Of a stretch of DNA of 33,802 bases, positions 31,535-33,802 are shown in pieces. A program made the translations under genes and the position numbers. The notes beneath the pieces are model-generated. The model saw only the letters and a list, made by a program, of their open reading frames with translations, made no database searches and was not told where the DNA came from. This stretch comes from an uncultured bacterium (lineage in GTDB: Bacteria > Myxococcota_A > Polyangia > Polyangiales > Houyiibacteriaceae): contig CALJYC010000044.1 of NCBI GenBank assembly GCA_937984275.1, positions 1 to 33,802 on the forward strand. The letters are read 5' to 3'. Numbering within the stretch: position 1 is the first letter of the stretch; every line of letters starts with the position of its first letter.

Positions 31535-33394
31535 ATGTTGTCTCGCCTTTGGTACTTGGTTCTAGCTTTGGCCGTCGGGGGAGCGCTTGCAGGCGCGTTC
31601 TTGAACAAGTCGGCCGCCAGTCGGGAAGCCGAATTCCAGCTCGGAGAGCAGCTACGCCGCGACCGAATCGAAGCGGAGTTATGGATGCGACTCGACGCAC
31701 GGCTTCGTTTGGACGCCTTGGCATCCGTCGCAGTCGAGCCGGAGGTTCGGCAGACTCTGCGTAGCTCGAGCGGTCGCGCCGGGACGCCCCCAACAGCCAC
31801 GCGCAAGCGGCTGAGCCAGAAGCTCGGCATGCTCAACGCCAAGCTCGAAGAGGGCAAGGGAGACATGGTCTTCGCCGTAGACACGGAGGGCGAGGTCGTG
31901 GCCACGCTCGACAAGAACGCGATGGGATCGGAGCGGCTCGACAAGATGCCGCTCGTCCGTGACGCGCTCCGAGGTTTCATGCGAGACGACGTGTGGGTCT
32001 ACAACGGTGAGGTCTTCAGAATGGCCGCGCGCCCCGTCTTCGACGGCGGCCGCTATGTGGGCGCGATCGTGCACGGCATGGCGATTGGGGACGACCTCGC
32101 GAGGCGTCTCGGGAGCAAGCTTCCGAACGCGTCGGTCGTGTTCTTCTTCCGCGATCGATTGATTGGGGCTCATGTGGGCGGAGCCAAAGCGCCAAGCAGC
32201 GCCGAGCTCAAGAACGGACTCTCGCCCGCGCTTGCCAGCATGGAGAACGGCGAAGGCTCGATCGAGATCGGCGAGCGCACTCGCGTGATCGCGTCGCCCG
32301 TTCGCGGCGAGGCTGCGCATGCCGAGGTGGGCTACGTCATTGGCCGCAAGGGAAGCACCGTCGGCCTCGGCGGGCTGTTCGCGAATACCTTCAAGGAAGA
32401 CGTTGCGTCGCTGCCGTGGCTAGTCGTCATCGGAATTCCCCTCTTGCTCCTGCTCCTCGGCTTGTTCCTGCTCTACCTGGAGCACGACAAGGCAGTCGGG
32501 ATTCTTCGTAAGGCCAGCGAAAGCCTCGCGAAGAGCGAGCTGAGTAGTCTTCCCGAGGGAGAGCTGCGACGCCACTACCGCAAGATCGCCGAGAACTTCA
32601 ATGGCGCGCTTCGTGCGGGCGTCGGATTCAAAGAAGACAGGGCCGAACGCGCCTCGGTCGACCTCGACCAGATCCTCAACACTACGCGCGATAGCGCTGA
32701 CTCGGGTTACTTCGGTTTCTCCGACGAGGCGCCCACGGCCAAGCAGGTCTCACTCGACGATCCCGAGCCGGCGCGAAAACCGGCGGCGAGTTCGCAGCAT
32801 ATGACGCCCATTAAGCCGGATCCAATCGGCAAGAGCGTGGCAGCCAAAACAGATCACGGTGCGGTGACTGCACCGCCGCAGGGAACACCGACGGCGCGCC
32901 CCGATGGCGCACCAACCGCCCGCCCGCAGCGCTCGCCTTCGTCGCGGCCGCAGCGCTCCCCATCATCTTGGCCAGCGCGCGCGCCGTCTTCGCGTCACCC
33001 GGTGACCGCAACTGTTCGGCACGGCGAGGATCATTTCAACACTGCGCCGGACGACCCACCGACTCGTCCGAACGCGATGCTTGACGACTACGATGGATTT
33101 GATCATCCCGAAGAGAACACCCAGATCAAGCACGTGCCACAGGAGCTACTCGAAGCTTCCGCACCGGCGGTGCAAGGCGAGGAGACGCACTTCCGTGAGG
33201 TGTTCGACCGGTTCGTCGCGACGCAAGAAGAATGTGGTGCTCCGGTGAACGGGCTCACCTTCGACAAGTTTGTACGCAAGCTTCATGCCGCCCGCGAGCA
33301 GGTCATGAAACGCCACGATGCGGCCTCCGTACGCTTCACCGTGTACGTAAAAGACGGCCGCGCAGCGCTCAAAGCCAGTCCAGTCAAACAGTGA
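31535..33394 (+). CDS. Membrane receptor with Cache-like sensor and MXAN_5187-type C-terminus
   Basis: This 619-residue protein has a first membrane helix (5-22), a periplasmic Cache-like region (30-290; DMVFAVDTEGEVVATLD, then VRDALRGF, then RPVFDGGRYVGAIVHGMAIG) and a second helix (about 293-315). A short HAMP-like segment follows (ILRKASESLAKSE to about 358). A long disordered linker contains Pro/Ser/Arg repeats (TARPDGAP, TARPQRSP, SSRPQRSP, around 440-490). A helical C-terminal domain of about 70 residues (FREVFDRFVATQEECGAPVN, then FDKFVRKLHAAREQVMKRH) resembles the C-terminal domain named after Myxococcus MXAN_5187. There is no kinase or methyl-accepting domain. It is a one-component-type receptor of unknown output, 3 nt after the cupredoxin-like gene. 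Confidence 0.8.
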   Translation: MLSRLWYLVLALAVGGALAGAFLNKSAASREAEFQLGEQLRRDRIEAELWMRLDARLRLDALASVAVEPEVRQTLRSSSGRAGTPPTATRKRLSQKLGMLNAKLEEGKGDMVFAVDTEGEVVATLDKNAMGSERLDKMPLVRDALRGFMRDDVWVYNGEVFRMAARPVFDGGRYVGAIVHGMAIGDDLARRLGSKLPNASVVFFFRDRLIGAHVGGAKAPSSAELKNGLSPALASMENGEGSIEIGERTRVIASPVRGEAAHAEVGYVIGRKGSTVGLGGLFANTFKEDVASLPWLVVIGIPLLLLLLGLFLLYLEHDKAVGILRKASESLAKSELSSLPEGELRRHYRKIAENFNGALRAGVGFKEDRAERASVDLDQILNTTRDSADSGYFGFSDEAPTAKQVSLDDPEPARKPAASSQHMTPIKPDPIGKSVAAKTDHGAVTAPPQGTPTARPDGAPTARPQRSPSSRPQRSPSSWPARAPSSRHPVTATVRHGEDHFNTAPDDPPTRPNAMLDDYDGFDHPEENTQIKHVPQELLEASAPAVQGEETHFREVFDRFVATQEECGAPVNGLTFDKFVRKLHAAREQVMKRHDAASVRFTVYVKDGRAALKASPVKQ

Positions 33395-33395
33395 G

Positions 33396-33424
33396 TTGAC
33401 CGCGGGGAACCGCGGCTCTAGTTT
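33396..33424 (+). promoter_or_regulatory. Likely sigma-70 promoter of the 6S RNA
   Basis: TTGACC (33396-33401) and TAGTTT (33419-33424) are separated by 17 nt. They begin 2 nt after the receptor gene stop. A start near 33431 would suit the 6S RNA 5' end. Two CCGCGG hexamers lie in the spacer. Confidence 0.55.
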
Positions 33425-33438
33425 AATGAATGGTCTCT

Positions 33439-33620
33439 CTGTTGTTGCAGGTGAGGAAGGAGTAGTGAATCCCTGACTAGGTCGATTCGGGAGCTTTCAA
33501 CGTACGTGGTGTGCGGACCCGGCTAGCGTCATCGGGGGGCCTAAAGCGTGCGACACCGGTTCCCACCTACTAGTAAATTGTAGGGGTTCGACTCAATATT
33601 AGATCCCACGGCAACAACGG
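33439..33620 (+). ncRNA. ssrS: 6S RNA candidate
   Basis: The 182-nt segment folds into the long interrupted hairpin of 6S RNA, which mimics an open promoter and sequesters housekeeping RNA polymerase. The closing stem is GTTGTTGC (33441-33448) with GCAACAAC (33611-33618), extended by C-G and U-G pairs outside. Inner pairs are GAGT/ACTC, GAATCCCT/AGGGGTTC (8 bp), TAGGT/ACCTA and GGGA/TCCC. An asymmetric central bulge includes GCTTTCAACGTAC on the 5' side. The apical stem is GGTGT/ACACC with GGACCCGG opposite the G-run and CC. The segment GGCCTAAAGCGTGCGACACC resembles the GCCTTAAAACTGCGACGACA region of E. coli 6S. A promoter lies upstream and a terminator downstream. All pairing was done by eye. 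Confidence 0.82.
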
Positions 33621-33637
33621 TCCGGGCTATTTGGGGG

Positions 33638-33666
33638 GCCGACTCGAAAGAGTCGGCTCTTCGTTT
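33638..33666 (+). terminator. Intrinsic terminator after the 6S RNA
   Basis: GCCGACTC (33638-33645) pairs perfectly with GAGTCGGC (33650-33657) around a GAAA tetraloop, followed by TCTTCGTTT. It lies 18 nt beyond the 6S closing stem, a normal position for the primary transcript end. Confidence 0.85.
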
Positions 33667-33668
33667 AT

Positions 33669-33727
33669 GGGGACTGTCTCCTTTTCAGGATCGTTAACCC
33701 TTCGGAAAAGGGGACTGTCCCCTTTTT
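33669..33727. repeat. Second copy of the REP-like palindromic family (double-core arrangement)
   Basis: Two GGGGACTGTC(C/T)CC cores (33669-33681 and 33710-33722) flank a TTAACCC-containing spacer. The second unit, GTTAACCCTTCGGAAAAGGG and onward, matches the left arm of the element at 2941-2987. The core differs as GGGGAC-T-GTCCCC versus GGGGTC-T-GACCCC. The paired change keeps the palindrome intact. The first core is degenerate (one C to T). It lies between the 6S terminator and a convergent gene. Confidence 0.87.
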
Positions 33728-33732
33728 CTTCT

Positions 33733-33802
33733 TTATTGGCTGGGGGCGGTTAGGCGGGCGATTCGGACGCCTAGGCGGAAGTACCAGGGCTTTTTGTCGT
33801 AC
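33733..33802 (-). CDS. C-terminal end of an unidentified gene (5' end outside window)
   Basis: On the minus strand the frame entering from the window edge encodes 22 residues, YDKKPWYFRLGVRIARLTAP followed by SQ, and then a TAA at 33735-33733. The composition (aromatic and hydrophobic residues alternating with basic) looks like real protein rather than a shadow frame. It could be the end of an outer-membrane or enzyme domain, but it is too short to name. The gene converges on the 6S RNA and ends 6 nt from the palindromic repeat. Confidence 0.6.
   Translation of the reverse strand, partial: YDKKPWYFRLGVRIARLTAPSQ

Noticed and set aside
33402-33418. CCGCGG...CCGCGG in the spacer of the 6S promoter as a terminator for the receptor gene
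   Set aside because: It is not followed by a T-tract, and the position fits the promoter spacer better.
1-33802. CRISPR array, prophage, insertion sequence or biosynthetic cluster
   Set aside because: No spaced direct repeats, transposase, integrase or phage genes were seen; the window is ordinary chromosomal content with dispersed palindromes.

Overview
The window is GC-rich, densely coded and carries a gene set typical of Myxococcota/Deltaproteobacteria: two Ser/Thr protein kinases (one with GYF-like and DUF4388/PATAN regions), a chemosensory operon containing a HEAT-repeat protein, a Tgl/PilF-like lipoprotein next to a RodZ-like protein, many lipoproteins, and a protein resembling the MXAN_5187 family of Myxococcus. 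This assignment comes from gene content read by eye; no database search was run. GTG starts and 1-4 nt start/stop overlaps are the norm.

Layout. Positions 1-2486 (+): the end of an acyltransferase-like gene with a hexanucleotide microsatellite tail, then a Tat-type subunit-3-like lipoprotein and its GMC oxidoreductase partner. 2487-3591 (-): a secreted Cys-rich repeat protein and a lone trpF, separated by a perfect 47-bp palindrome that supplies the trpF stop codon. 3738-6625 (+): korA-korB, a 2-oxoacid:ferredoxin oxidoreductase. 6581-15173 (-): a nine-gene chemosensory cluster in transcription order receiver, cheA, cheW, cheW, HEAT-repeat protein, cheR, cheB, receiver, histidine-kinase-like protein. 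No methyl-accepting receptor is encoded. 15224-23039 (-): DUF971, recO, short rodZ-like, pilF/tgl-like, a CRP-family regulator, two peptide-type ABC ATPases, two lipoproteins (DUF4292/LolB-like and c-type-cytochrome-like) and an RpoH-like sigma factor.

23267-28250: a small conserved-looking ORF (+), an N-formylglutamate amidohydrolase (-), and two divergently transcribed Ser/Thr kinases around a promoter region. 28487-28569 (-): tRNA-Leu(CAA). 28707-30722 (+): fabH and a diacylglycerol-kinase-like lipid kinase. 30842-33394 (+): an exported cupredoxin-like protein followed by a Cache-like membrane receptor with a cytoplasmic tail. 33395-33802: a strong 6S RNA candidate with promoter and terminator, a second copy of the palindromic repeat family, and the 3' end of a gene on the minus strand.

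Signal transduction dominates. The chemosensory operon has a complete phosphorylation and methylation/demethylation core, but its receptor must lie elsewhere. Its likely outputs are single-domain receivers, a HEAT scaffold and a kinase-like protein that keeps the phospho-acceptor His but has lost most ATP-binding residues. The most noteworthy items are this receptor-less operon with its pseudokinase, the 6S RNA structure, the palindromic repeats with a compensated base change, the Cys-rich nonapeptide protein, and the (Gly/Asp-Thr)18 tail on the acyltransferase-like protein.
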